From: Brevibacillus laterosporus
GTDB taxonomy: Bacteria > Bacillota > Bacilli > Brevibacillales > Brevibacillaceae
Length of the DNA stretch: 64,000 nucleotides
Assembly (NCBI RefSeq): GCF_030489605.1
Contig: NZ_JAUKFY010000005.1
Coordinates: forward strand, 124,001-188,000
Reading direction: 5' to 3'
In this document: one piece after another, positions 27,688 through 37,135 of the stretch
How positions within the stretch are numbered: position 1 is the stretch's first letter
Layout of the letters: the number at the start of each line of letters is the position of its first letter
Program-made: the position numbers and the translations under genes
Notes under the pieces: generated by a model
What the model saw: only the letters and a program-made list of their open reading frames with translations
The model's database searches: none
Told to the model about the DNA's origin: nothing

Positions 27688-30282
27688 GTGGGTTTAGTAG
27701 AAAATAAGCCATTAGAAGGGTTAAGTGAAAAGATCTTTTTGGACCGCTATGCAATGAAAGATCTGGATTACAAAAATACAAAGGTTGGAGATACCGTTCT
27801 CGTATTAACCAAGGATGACCCGAAGTTTCCGCAAAAAGAAGTGGGTGAGATCGTTGCCCTTGAGGGAGATCAAGTATCGATTCTACTAAGAAACGGAGAA
27901 ACTATTACCACAACGGTAGAAAAAACTACCCGTCCAATTGAAGTAACACCGGGAGCAATGTGGGATCGCTTGGCTCGCGCCATTGCTTCTGTAGAGAAGA
28001 CAGAAGAAAAACAGGCAGAATGGACAAGCAAATTTCGTGAATTGCTAGATGATTGGAAATTAGTACCAGGCGGCCGCATTGCAGCAGGTGCGGGAGCAAG
28101 CGAAGAATTAACCCTGTTTAACTGCTATGTAATTCCGTCACCGCATGATTCACGAGGCGGCATCATGGAAACTCTGACACAAATGACAGAGATCATGTCA
28201 CGCGGAGGCGGTGTTGGAATTAATCTATCCAGCCTCCGTCCTCGGCGCGCGTTGGTACGTGGGGTTAATGGTTCCTCAAGTGGCTCAGTATCCTGGGGCG
28301 GGTTGTTTAGCTATACCACAGGTCTAATTGAGCAGGGGGGCTCACGCCGCGGTGCTCTTATGCTCATGATGAATGATTGGCATCCAGACCTTATGGAGTT
28401 CATTACAGTAAAACAAACGATGGGTCTTGTTACAAATGCCAATCTGTCAGTTTGTATCTCCAATAGCTTCATGAAAGCTGTAAAAGAGGACTTAGATTGG
28501 GAGCTCGTGTTTCCAGATGTAAATGATCCGGATTATGATGCATTGTGGGACGGAAACATGAAAAAATGGCGCGAAGAGCTAGGTAAACCCGTCAAATTGG
28601 TTAAGACAGTCCGTGCCCGGGAGATTTGGCATACAATCATTGAATCTGCTTGGAAATCGGCTGAGCCTGGTGTTGTATTTACAGAGTATTATAATGACAT
28701 GTCTAACAGCTGGTATTTTAACCCGATTATTTGTACGAATCCGTGCGGGGAGCAAGGACTTCCAGCTTGGGGCGTATGTAATTTATCCTCGTTAAATCTA
28801 TCTAAATTTGTTCTGGATAATGAGATAGACTGGACTAGCCTAGGTGAAGCTGTTCGTTATTCAATCCGTTTCTTGGATAACGTAATTGATGCCACTCCTT
28901 ATCATTTTGAAGAGAACAGAGAAAATCAACAGTCAGAGCGTCGGGTAGGATTAGGAACCATGGGTCTTGCCGAGATGATGATTAAATTAGGGATTCGTTA
29001 CGGCAGTCCTGAGTCTTTAGATTTTTTGGACAAGCTCTATAACTTTATCGCCCGCGAAGCTTACTTGGCATCTGCTGATATTGCAAAGGAAAAAGGCAGC
29101 TTTCCTAAATTTGATGCAGAAAAATATCTCATGAGCGGTTTTATGAAACAGTTTGATGAAGAAGTACGAGAAGCAATACGTGAAAAAGGAATTCGCAATG
29201 TCACCTTATTAACACAGGCACCAACGGGGTCTACGGGAACGATGGTAGGTACATCTACAGGGATTGAGCCGTATTATGCATTCGAATACTTCCGTCAAAG
29301 TCGCCTTGGTTTTGATAAACAGTACGTACCGATCGCTCAAGAATGGATGGATGCCCATCCGGGTCAAGACCTGCCAGAGTATTTTGTTTGTGCGATGGAC
29401 TTAGCGGCTGAAGATCACGTACGTGTTCAAGCTGCAATTCAAAAATGGGTGGACTCTTCCATTTCGAAGACAGCTAACGCTCCACACGATTTTACAGTAG
29501 AAGATACAAAGAATCTGTATGAGCTGGCTTTTGACTTGGGTTGCAAAGGGGTCACAATCTATCGAGACGGCAGCCGTGACGTACAGGTATTGTCCACGGA
29601 GAAAAAGGAAGAGAAGGTTGGAGCAAATAACGATCAAGCATCTGCGAAGGAACTAGAGGACTCAGATCCAAAAACAGACAAGGAAGCTTCATCTGCTGGT
29701 CAGGCTCAGGGTGTGAAGAGCGGAAGGGATGGAGCTACAGAACGTGCTTATAATAAACGCCCGAAACGTTTAAGTGGTGCTACCTATAAAATGAACACAC
29801 CACTTGGAAAAGCGTATATTACAATCAACGATGTAGATCATGCTCCGTTTGAAGTGATTGTGAATGTAGGAAAAGCCGGAAGCGATGTGTTTGCAATGTC
29901 AGAGGCTTTAGGGCGTGTATCCACCTTATTCCTGCGTTTTGGAGAGTTGCCAGATGGAAACAAGGCCCGATTGTTAATTAAACATTTAAAAGGGATTGGT
30001 GGTTCAGGGGCAGTTGGTTTTGGAGCAAACCGTGTGGAATCTATCCCAGATGCTGTAGCAAAAGCCTTAGAAATGCATCTTGACGGGGAAGACGATCATC
30101 AGGCGATAGCAGCTACTAGCAGCTATTCAATCACCTCAGCTCCAGACAAGGGAGAGGCGCATCACGATGTATACGGCGATGCTGAGCACAAAGACTTCTG
30201 CCCATCGTGCGGCTCTGCGACATTATTGCATGCAGAAGGATGTAAGACATGTACAACTTGCGGATTTTCTAAGTGCTCGTAA
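27688..30282 (+). CDS. nrdJ: Vitamin B12-dependent ribonucleotide reductase (class II)
   Basis: 864 residues from GTG 27688 after GGAGGGG. The N-terminus is about 90 residues of accessory sequence. The barrel has LFNCYVIPSP, MSRGGGVGINLSSLRP, TNPCGEQGLPAWGVCNLSSLNL with the radical and reducing cysteines, and APTGSTGTMVGTSTGIEPYYA. After residue 630 comes a Lys/Glu/Ser linker, a TSCPD-type domain (MNTPLGKAYITINDV) and a C-terminal cluster CPSCG...CKTCTTCGFSKC that likely binds zinc and shuttles electrons. It reduces ribonucleotides to deoxy forms with adenosylcobalamin and works with or without oxygen. No B12 riboswitch is seen upstream. Confidence 0.95.
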   Translation: MGLVENKPLEGLSEKIFLDRYAMKDLDYKNTKVGDTVLVLTKDDPKFPQKEVGEIVALEGDQVSILLRNGETITTTVEKTTRPIEVTPGAMWDRLARAIASVEKTEEKQAEWTSKFRELLDDWKLVPGGRIAAGAGASEELTLFNCYVIPSPHDSRGGIMETLTQMTEIMSRGGGVGINLSSLRPRRALVRGVNGSSSGSVSWGGLFSYTTGLIEQGGSRRGALMLMMNDWHPDLMEFITVKQTMGLVTNANLSVCISNSFMKAVKEDLDWELVFPDVNDPDYDALWDGNMKKWREELGKPVKLVKTVRAREIWHTIIESAWKSAEPGVVFTEYYNDMSNSWYFNPIICTNPCGEQGLPAWGVCNLSSLNLSKFVLDNEIDWTSLGEAVRYSIRFLDNVIDATPYHFEENRENQQSERRVGLGTMGLAEMMIKLGIRYGSPESLDFLDKLYNFIAREAYLASADIAKEKGSFPKFDAEKYLMSGFMKQFDEEVREAIREKGIRNVTLLTQAPTGSTGTMVGTSTGIEPYYAFEYFRQSRLGFDKQYVPIAQEWMDAHPGQDLPEYFVCAMDLAAEDHVRVQAAIQKWVDSSISKTANAPHDFTVEDTKNLYELAFDLGCKGVTIYRDGSRDVQVLSTEKKEEKVGANNDQASAKELEDSDPKTDKEASSAGQAQGVKSGRDGATERAYNKRPKRLSGATYKMNTPLGKAYITINDVDHAPFEVIVNVGKAGSDVFAMSEALGRVSTLFLRFGELPDGNKARLLIKHLKGIGGSGAVGFGANRVESIPDAVAKALEMHLDGEDDHQAIAATSSYSITSAPDKGEAHHDVYGDAEHKDFCPSCGSATLLHAEGCKTCTTCGFSKCS

Positions 30283-30340
30283 TATAATAGACAGCGGTAC
30301 AGTGATTATGATCCATCAAGCATAAGATTTGCTTTCGATC

Positions 30341-30382
30341 AAACGGCTCTATTCGCAGCTTTTGCGGAAGAGCCGTTTTTTA
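30341..30382 (+). terminator. Intrinsic terminator after nrdJ
   Basis: AACGGCTCT and AGAGCCGTT, with an internal TTCGCA/TGCGGA pairing, then six T. Confidence 0.88.
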
Positions 30383-30500
30383 TTTCAAGTTATTTGCAAG
30401 AGGAGCCTTGCTTACTGGACTAGAGTCATTGAACTCTATTTAAAACCATTGCATACTTAACACAAAGGCTTCTAATGATTTACCAGAAGGGGGAGAATAA

Positions 30501-31235
30501 ATGGCTATTGTTGAGTTGGATCAGCGTATGTTGCACGCTATTGAAGCAAGGGATATAAAGAGAGTACAAGCACTTTTGGACGAAGGCATAGATGTGAATG
30601 CTTCATCGAATAATGGTACATATTTGGATTGGGCCTGGTCGGGGTTTTAAGGATTACAGCTTTAACATTATTAAGCTACTTATTGAGTACGGCGCGAATT
30701 TACATGATGAAAAATATCCTTCCATCGTAAGCGCTGCAAGATGTGGCAGCATGAGAGATTTTCAGATGCTATTGGATCGAGGGGCCGATATAAACGCAGT
30801 CAATCATGCAGGAAGCTCTGCATATTCATTCATAAGTATGAGTCACCAGAACTTCACAATCTTGAGCAACGAAAAGAGGAATTAAAGAAGCTCGGCCTCC
30901 CGAAACAGATTACCAAGGATTTAGGAGAGACTCGGAGAAGAGTAGAGCTACCCGATTACGAATATGTAAAATACATTGAATTTTGCTCCATTCTGGATGT
31001 TACTGAGCTGGAGGTGAATGGTGTCAGGCTGATTAATCTGGTATATGAACTGGATAATTATTCAGATATATGCATGTTTGTATGGAACCCTTCACAAAAA
31101 GCAATAGGCAGTTACGATTTGGAGCATGAAAACCTCACGGTCATTCATGACGCTACCTGGAAAAAAGTTTGGAAAGACCCTGGTTATTACATAGACCGCA
31201 TTTTGGAAGGGGAATACGACACAGAAGAGGTCTAG
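30501..31235 (+). pseudogene. Ankyrin-repeat protein gene with two compensating frameshifts
   Basis: ATG 30501 follows GAAGGGGGAG and opens with MAIVELDQRMLHAIEARDIK, an ankyrin-type start, but stops at 30650. The continuing ankyrin repeats (IIKLLIEYGANLHDEKYPSI, LLDRGADINAVNHAGSSAY) are in another frame, and the C-terminal half (YESPELHNLEQRKEELKKLGLP to the end at 31235) is back in the first. An extra T in the TTTT at 30645-30648 and one missing base near 30820-30835 would explain both breaks and give about 245 residues. It is either a recent pseudogene or two assembly indels. The C-terminal domain, about 115 residues, is unrecognised. Ankyrin repeats usually mediate protein binding. Confidence 0.7.
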
Positions 31236-31301
31236 CGAACTGCGTCTAGTACCTTTACTTACATATCCGCGCTTGACTTTGCAGTATACTTCGACGTTTA
31301 T

Positions 31302-31350
31302 CCTTTATCTTAATCTTGTTCAGTCCTTGATTGGTAAACTAAGATAAAGG
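31302..31350 (+). promoter_or_regulatory. Inverted repeat reaching into a ribosome binding site
   Basis: CCTTTATCTTA (31302-31312) is perfectly complementary to TAAGATAAAGG (31340-31350). The 3' arm ends in AAAGG, the start of the AAAGGTGGAG ribosome site of the gene at 31366. It could mask translation or be an operator. Confidence 0.45.
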
Positions 31351-31365
31351 TGGAGATAATGGATC

Positions 31366-31566
31366 ATGAATGCGTTTGAGGTTGTAGTAATGCTGGTAAG
31401 CGTGTTAATTCTAGGAGTAATCATCCTCCGAAAAAGAGACCCGCGTTTAGATGCGGTTTCGTTATTGTCTCTAGTATTAGTAATCCTATGGCAGGGAATT
31501 TTTGATCGTTTCAGTTTACAGATGATCTCACATTCGTTATTACATTGGTTCTCTGCGTTGTCTTAA
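31366..31566 (+). CDS. Small membrane protein of unknown function
   Basis: 66 residues with two hydrophobic segments, VVVMLVSVLILGVIIL and LLSLVLVILWQGIF, joined by a basic turn (RKRDPRLDAV). GGTGGAG lies ten bases before ATG 31366; an ATG at 31359 in another frame is too close to it and gives only six codons. I recognise no family. The gene is isolated: about 570 bases follow before the lipase, with a terminator in between. Confidence 0.55.
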   Translation: MNAFEVVVMLVSVLILGVIILRKRDPRLDAVSLLSLVLVILWQGIFDRFSLQMISHSLLHWFSALS

Positions 31567-32135
31567 TCCGCAGGCTGTTTCTTTATCAAAAAAGGCTCGG
31601 CCCCAATCACGACTACTGCTAGTGCTAAATCACAAGTTTACAGTTAGTCCTAATTAGATGAACAATCATATCTTAACGCAGCAGCTGGTTATGACAAATG
31701 AAATAATCTAATTTGAAATAATTATAGAAAAATCAAACAGACCAGACCCCGATACAAGGGTCTTTTTTCATATGCCTCGCTAAGATTAAGGAAAAAAGGG
31801 ATGAGACCGGCTAAATTAAATCGTTCATTACTAAGCTGTGACCTTTCTAATTTCTAGCATGTCCCCCTTTCCTCTATGAAACTGATGATTTACATAGCTT
31901 ACTAGTTCATTAGATTGCACCTATTGATAAAATAATCGAAATTATTTTTTATTGTAAAATATTGTAAAGGTTAATAAAATGATATATGTTAGTACTAGAT
32001 GGTATTTTGTAGAAAAAAGTTTGCAGATGAAAGGAGGTTCTATGCAGCTGTCTTGTTCTAGGTGTTTTGTTTTCCCATTATGTTTTGCACGGGTGCATCA
32101 TCATTCAAATCCAATTTGATGGGAGGAGAGGGAAT
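31567..32135. other. Gene-free stretch before the lipase
   Basis: The only clear element is the terminator at 31744. The rest is AT-rich with stops in all frames. A lipase promoter should lie in the last 200 bases, but I see no convincing -35/-10 pair. Confidence 0.5.
31744..31769 (+). terminator. Intrinsic terminator
   Basis: AGACCC CGATACAA GGGTCT followed by T residues. Confidence 0.75.
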
Positions 32136-33401
32136 ATGAAAAAAGTGATGTTGCTCTTGGTTATTTCATTGATGACGTATGCCTGTTTGGGATTTTTGCC
32201 TGCTGTAAAGGCGGATGAATTTTCAGAAAATAAAAACAAAGAACCGATCATCCTAGTGAATGGGTTTCTAGGCTGGGGAAGAGAAGAGGTACTTGGCTTT
32301 AAGTATTGGGGTGGATTTCATGATATACAGGAAAAGCTAAAAGCAGATGGCTATCAGGTATTTACCTCGGCTGTGGGGCCTGTTTCAAGTAACTGGGATC
32401 GTGCTTGTGAGTTGTATGCTCAAATAAATGGGGGAACAGTGGATTATGGAGCGGCTCATGCCAAGGAACACGGACATGCTCGTTTTGGACGCACGTATGA
32501 AGGATTTAATGTGAATTGGGATGAGAACAATAAAGTACATTTAGTCGGTCACAGTATGGGGGGACAGACAAGCCGTACTCTGGTCCAGTTATTAAAAGAA
32601 GGTAGTCGTGAGGAGCAGGAATATAAAAATCAGCATCCTGAAGTAGAATTGTCTCCTTTGTTTGAAGGCGGGAAATCATTTGTTCGGAGTGTTACAACCC
32701 TTGCTAGTCCACATAATGGGACAACCCTGGCTGATGGAGTAGGGACGTTTATCCCATTTGCTAAGGAGCTTCTCGTTGCTACTGCCTTTTTTTTGCATAG
32801 TGCAGACTATACGGTGTATGACTTTAAACTGGATCAATGGGGGATTAAGAAAAAGAAGGGTGAATCGTTTGGTAGCTATTCAAAGCGAGTATGGAATAGT
32901 CTCCTTTGGAGTGATACCAAAGATACTTGCCAATGGGACCTTAGTACAGATGGGGCTCGGGAATTGAATAGCTGGGTAAAAACTCAACCAGATGTCTATT
33001 ATTTTTCTTATAGCGCCAGCGCAACAACGCCGGGGATATTGACAGGAGTGCATATACCCATCCTTTCAATGAATAAAGCATTAATGGGAAATGCGCTGTT
33101 TATGGGATCATATTTGCGAAACGATCAAAATCGCCCGATCATTGATGAATCGTGGTGGGAAAATGATGGGGTAATTAATACAAATTCTATGATCGGTCCA
33201 GAAACAGATGAAATTGTTCCATACAGAGAGAAAGCACAAATCGGTAAATGGAACTATTTGGGCAAAAAAGCAGGCTGGGATCATCTCGATATAATTGGGT
33301 TAAGTATATCTGATTCACTTGGCTTCTCGGATATTACGAAGTTTTATAGGGACATTGCTAAGCTGGTAACAAAATTACCGGATGATGAGGTTGATTATTG
33401 A
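32136..33401 (+). CDS. Secreted triacylglycerol lipase, family I.5
   Basis: 421 residues from ATG 32136 (GGGAGGAGAGGG upstream). A signal peptide (KVMLLLVISLMTYACLGFLP) ends near AVKA. The mature enzyme starts with PIILVNGFLGWGREE, the oxyanion region of thermostable Bacillus/Geobacillus lipases. The nucleophile is Ser140 in VGHSMGGQTSR. The insertion HAKEHGHARFGRTY carries the zinc-site histidines known in that family, and SVTTLASPHNGTT and KAGWDHLDIIG (catalytic His) follow. It should hydrolyse fats outside the cell. Family I.5 often has Gln rather than Met after the Ser; GHSMGG is a small difference. Confidence 0.93.
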   Translation: MKKVMLLLVISLMTYACLGFLPAVKADEFSENKNKEPIILVNGFLGWGREEVLGFKYWGGFHDIQEKLKADGYQVFTSAVGPVSSNWDRACELYAQINGGTVDYGAAHAKEHGHARFGRTYEGFNVNWDENNKVHLVGHSMGGQTSRTLVQLLKEGSREEQEYKNQHPEVELSPLFEGGKSFVRSVTTLASPHNGTTLADGVGTFIPFAKELLVATAFFLHSADYTVYDFKLDQWGIKKKKGESFGSYSKRVWNSLLWSDTKDTCQWDLSTDGARELNSWVKTQPDVYYFSYSASATTPGILTGVHIPILSMNKALMGNALFMGSYLRNDQNRPIIDESWWENDGVINTNSMIGPETDEIVPYREKAQIGKWNYLGKKAGWDHLDIIGLSISDSLGFSDITKFYRDIAKLVTKLPDDEVDY

Positions 33402-33450
33402 AGGCGTTTTCATTTTGGATAAATAAACGGAATAGATCATTTGCTTTTCA

Positions 33451-33484
33451 AGAGGATTGTTTTTTAAACATTCCTCTATTTTTA
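33451..33484 (+). terminator. Intrinsic terminator after the lipase
   Basis: AGAGGATTGTTT and AAACATTCCTCT pair, followed by a T-rich tract. Confidence 0.75.
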
Positions 33485-33598
33485 TTTTCGCAGTGATCTT
33501 ATGAACAATCATCAATCTAGGTCAGAGGCGTACACTTATTCTGGAAGATTCTCATATGCCAAAATCTAAATTGATAGATTAATTAACAATAAACACGC

Positions 33599-33658
33599 TT
33601 GACATATAGGTTATATTTGCTAAAATAAGTACTGGCCAACACATGATAATGATTATCA
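33599..33658 (+). promoter_or_regulatory. Promoter with perfect Fur box for the siderophore permease operon
   Basis: TTGACA (33599-33604), 16 bases, TAAAAT (33621-33626). Downstream, 33644-33658 reads TGATAATGATTATCA, a perfect 7-1-7 palindrome equal to the Bacillus Fur box core. Iron-loaded Fur bound there would block transcription. Confidence 0.88.
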
Positions 33659-33716
33659 ATATCGTGTTTTGAATGCTTTTTGCAATTTTTTATTGTACAT
33701 AAAGGTGGTTATACTG

Positions 33717-34763
33717 ATGTCAGAAGAAGGAGCGGCTCATTCTTTATCCAGAGCAGGAGATAAAGCACCGCGTTTTATGGTTGCAAGTATGATGCTCACG
33801 ATTGGTGTTTTTTTGCTGGTGCTCGGATTTTTACTGTCTATTTCATATGGTGCCGCAGACGTCGGGTTCCGAGAAGTATGGGATATGATCTTTTTTTTCA
33901 ACTCTGATTCACCTGCACATCTACTCATATACGAATTGCGAATGCCAAGAGCATTAAGTGGCATTTTTGTCGGCGCTTGCCTTGCGGTATCTGGATCCAT
34001 AATGCAGGGAATCACTCGTAATCCATTAGCAACACCTTCCATTATGGGCCTTTCACAAGGATCGGGTCTGGCGATTGCGATCGCTATGATTCTCTTCCCA
34101 GCAATTAATTATTTTGAAATGGTTATTTATTCTTTTAGTGGAGCTGCGGTTGGGGTCATGGTTGTTTACGCTATCAGTGCGCTGTCACCGGGAGGGATGT
34201 CACCAGTTAAGCTCGTTTTGGCTGGTACAGCAGTAAGCACTCTATTTGGTGCTCTATCAACTGGACTAGCGATTTATTTTAAAATCGCTCAGGATATGAG
34301 TTTTTTTGCAGCGGGCGGTTTAACAATGGTGCGATGGGATGCAATTGGCATGATTTTGCCGGTTAGTGTCGTTTGCCTTCTATTGTCGATTATGCTGTCG
34401 CGCTATGTAACGGTTCTTAGTTTTGGCGAAGACGTAGCTATTGGACTAGGGCAACGAACCATGTTGATTAAGACATGCTGCACGATAATCGTATTGTTCA
34501 TGACAGGGGCAGCAGTATCTGTCGCAGGGGGAGTTGGGTTTGTAGGATTGATTATTCCCCATATCATGCGTTCGATTGTTGGGGTTGATTATCGGTTGAT
34601 CATACCTTGCTCGGCAGTTTTTGGCGGTGTACTCGTTACCTTTGCAGATATTGCAGCAAGATGGTTCAACTCACCATATGAAACACCAATCGGTACTGTT
34701 ACAGCTGTAATCGGTGTACCGTTCTTCCTTTACATGGCTCGCAGGGAAGGAAGGAGTTTATGA
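33717..34763 (+). CDS. Iron-siderophore ABC permease, FecCD family (subunit 1)
   Basis: 348 residues, about ten hydrophobic segments. IYELRMPRALSGIFVGACLAVSGSIMQGITRNPLATPSIMGLSQGSG is the conserved FecCD motif, and GGVGFVGLIIPHIMR is the loop that contacts the ATPase. It forms half of the membrane channel for ferric siderophore entry. ATG 33717 follows AAAGGTGG; the upstream ATG at 33669 lies close to the Fur box and lacks a site. It overlaps the next gene by four bases. Confidence 0.93.
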   Translation: MSEEGAAHSLSRAGDKAPRFMVASMMLTIGVFLLVLGFLLSISYGAADVGFREVWDMIFFFNSDSPAHLLIYELRMPRALSGIFVGACLAVSGSIMQGITRNPLATPSIMGLSQGSGLAIAIAMILFPAINYFEMVIYSFSGAAVGVMVVYAISALSPGGMSPVKLVLAGTAVSTLFGALSTGLAIYFKIAQDMSFFAAGGLTMVRWDAIGMILPVSVVCLLLSIMLSRYVTVLSFGEDVAIGLGQRTMLIKTCCTIIVLFMTGAAVSVAGGVGFVGLIIPHIMRSIVGVDYRLIIPCSAVFGGVLVTFADIAARWFNSPYETPIGTVTAVIGVPFFLYMARREGRSL

Positions 34764-35779
34764 TGCAATCAATTCTATACAAACGCGCGCCTCTCATCAT
34801 GGGATTGCTTGTTGCTATGATTATTACAGTAATCTTAATTAGCTTGAATTCAGGTTCAATTCCTATTTCCCCAATAGAAGTATGGGAGACGTTGTTTAAT
34901 GGTGGAACACGTCAGCAAGAAACTGTACTCTTTCAATTTCGCATGCCACGTTTGGTCATTGCTTTGCTCATTGGCAGTGGGCTTGCGGTTTCCGGTGTAA
35001 TTTTACAGGGTTTATCTCGAAATGCATTGGCAGACCCGGGTATCCTGGGGATTAACGCAGGAGCTGGATTAGCTGTAGTGTTGTTCATGTATTTTGCATT
35101 CGAAACAAAGGATATTAAGAATGTTTTGCCTGTTATGATGATTCCGATAGTTGCTTTAATTGGAGCCGGTGTAACCTCATTGCTTATCTTTATGCTTGCT
35201 TGGAAGCGAGGGATTACCCCAATTCGCTTAATTCTAGTAGGGATAGCAGTGTCGGCAGGAATCGGTGCGATAAATACTGTTGTGTCATTAAAGCTTGCAT
35301 TTGCAAATTTCATGTATGCCACCGTTTGGCTTGCAGGTAGCCTGTGGGGAACCAGTTGGACCTTTGTTATTGCCATACTTCCATGGATTCTCATTCTTGT
35401 ACCGTATGCGATATGGAAAGCTCGCTATCTGAATGTACTTAATCTAGGCGACGAATTAGCAACTGGTGTTGGAATGAGAGTAGAACGAGAGCGTGGAAAA
35501 TTAATTTTTGTAAGTGCCGGACTTGCTGGAGCTTGCGTTGCGGCTGGTGGAGGCATCGGGTTTATCGGACTTGTTGCACCGCATATCGCCCGCAAACTTG
35601 TTGGACCGAAGCATCAATTTCTCATCCCTACTGCTACGCTTGTGGGGGCATTACTGCTATTGTTGGCCGATTTAGTAGCACGTAATATACTAACGCGTAC
35701 AGAAGTTCCAGTTGGGATCGTAATCTCTGTTCTGGGGGCGCCCTATTTCATCTATCTTTTAATGAAAACGAAAACCTAA
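34760..35779 (+). CDS. Iron-siderophore ABC permease, FecCD family (subunit 2)
   Basis: 339 residues. LFQFRMPRLVIALLIGSGLAVSGVILQGLSRNALADPGILGINAGAG and GGGIGFIGLVAPHIARKLVG are the same FecCD landmarks as in the first subunit, so the pair forms a heterodimeric channel. The ATG overlaps the previous stop, and GGAAGGAG is upstream, showing translational coupling. About 90 bases, including a small GAGTTA/TAACTC stem at 35804, precede the binding-protein gene. Confidence 0.93.
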   Translation: MMQSILYKRAPLIMGLLVAMIITVILISLNSGSIPISPIEVWETLFNGGTRQQETVLFQFRMPRLVIALLIGSGLAVSGVILQGLSRNALADPGILGINAGAGLAVVLFMYFAFETKDIKNVLPVMMIPIVALIGAGVTSLLIFMLAWKRGITPIRLILVGIAVSAGIGAINTVVSLKLAFANFMYATVWLAGSLWGTSWTFVIAILPWILILVPYAIWKARYLNVLNLGDELATGVGMRVERERGKLIFVSAGLAGACVAAGGGIGFIGLVAPHIARKLVGPKHQFLIPTATLVGALLLLLADLVARNILTRTEVPVGIVISVLGAPYFIYLLMKTKT

Positions 35780-35871
35780 CAAGCTACTAATGCGATATTT
35801 TTTTGAGTTATTTTGTAGTAACTCGCAGGGCACCTCTAATTGTGCTTATCGATAAAAAAGGAGATTAATCT

Positions 35872-36831
35872 ATGAAACGCTTTATGAATGTAATGATTAT
35901 TTTTGTACTATTGTTTGTTTTTGCAGGCTGCAGTCAGAAGGAATCGGCTTCAGTAGCAGGTAATCAGGAAGGAGCATCCCAACAAGCAGGGGAAACTGAG
36001 TTTAAAACGGTAAAAACCTCGCGCGGAGAAGTGAAAATTCCTGTACATCCAAAACGTGTTGTTGACCTTGCTTATGCAACCGAAGAATTATTAATTATGG
36101 GGATCAAGCCTGTGATGTCTACGTCAGGACCTGATTTGCCGGATTATCTAAAAGGAAAGCTTGACGGAGTAACGTTAGTTGAAACTAGTTCAGTTAAAGT
36201 AGAAGATGTAATGGCCTTACAACCGGATTTGATTCTTACAAGCAACCGCACTGAAAAGCTTTACGACCAGCTTTCGCAAATTGCACCAACTGTTCAGCTT
36301 GAAGGAGACTTTTACACTTGGCGTGAAAGATTCCCGGAAATGGCAAGTATTTTAGGCAAAGAAAAGGAAATGAACGAATGGCTTGCTCAATACGATGCAA
36401 AAGCAAAACAAATTGGGGATGAAATTAAAAAGCAATCGAAAGATGCAACATTTGCTCTATATGTTACAAACGCTTCCCAATATCGCATCTATGGTAAGGC
36501 GCTTTTAGGAGACGTATTATTTACTGATTTAGGCTTGCCTATGGCAGAAGGAGCTCCGAAAGAAAAGCTTGTAGAAATCGTATCGCTTGAAAACCTGTAT
36601 AAGTTTGATCCAGACTATATTTTCTTAGGATTATACGGTAGCAATCTCGCTGTGGCACAGAAAAAGCTGGACGATATGCAGAAATCAGAGCTTTGGGGTA
36701 AGCTAAAAGCGGTTAAAAATGGACATGTTTATATGCTAGATAACCCTACATGGTCTCTTGGAACCTTCCCGCTTGGAAAAGAGAAAGCGATTGAAATGGT
36801 TCGTGATCTTGTTTTAAAAAAAAAGAACTAA
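35872..36831 (+). CDS. Iron-siderophore-binding lipoprotein
   Basis: 319 residues. Signal peptide with lipobox FAGC at about residue 21, then the FhuD/FeuA-type fold: EVKIPVHPKRVVDLAYATEELLIMGIKPV, VEDVMALQPDLILTSNRTE, APTVQLEG and a C-terminal GHVYMLDNPTWSLGTFPLG. It catches a ferric siderophore outside the membrane and hands it to the two permeases upstream. AAAGGAG precedes the ATG. No ATPase gene follows: the next genes are on the opposite strand, so a shared ATPase (as YusV in B. subtilis) must be used. Confidence 0.93.
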   Translation: MKRFMNVMIIFVLLFVFAGCSQKESASVAGNQEGASQQAGETEFKTVKTSRGEVKIPVHPKRVVDLAYATEELLIMGIKPVMSTSGPDLPDYLKGKLDGVTLVETSSVKVEDVMALQPDLILTSNRTEKLYDQLSQIAPTVQLEGDFYTWRERFPEMASILGKEKEMNEWLAQYDAKAKQIGDEIKKQSKDATFALYVTNASQYRIYGKALLGDVLFTDLGLPMAEGAPKEKLVEIVSLENLYKFDPDYIFLGLYGSNLAVAQKKLDDMQKSELWGKLKAVKNGHVYMLDNPTWSLGTFPLGKEKAIEMVRDLVLKKKN

Positions 36832-36880
36832 AGAGTTTATTTCATTCAATGAAGCACGATAAAAAGTTGTGCTAGAACGT

Positions 36881-36915
36881 AAAGCTGCCTTTCCTTTATG
36901 GAAGGTAGCTTTTTA
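36881..36915 (+). terminator. Intrinsic terminator of the siderophore operon
   Basis: AAAGCTGCCTTTCC and GGAAGGTAGCTTT, then T residues. Confidence 0.85.
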
Positions 36916-37003
36916 GATTTCATCATGAAAGAACTCGTTGTGAGAGCAACAAGAATGAAGAAAGATAGTGAATCAAAATATGATCGGTCTTATTGACCAA
37001 TAG

Positions 37004-37037
37004 AAAAAAGCAGTAGGTTATGCCTACCGCTTTTTTC
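37004..37037. terminator. Bidirectional terminator
   Basis: AAAAAAGCAGTAGG and CCTACCGCTTTTTT pair around TTATG. It ends the minus-strand transporter transcript about 100 bases after its stop. Confidence 0.85.
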
Positions 37038-37135
37038 ATTCTACATATTTCATTTTCCTGACATTCATTATAACGATATTCTGAAATGAATAGCATAATT
37101 GGTGTGAATTGTTATCTATGCAAGGTGAATAACCG

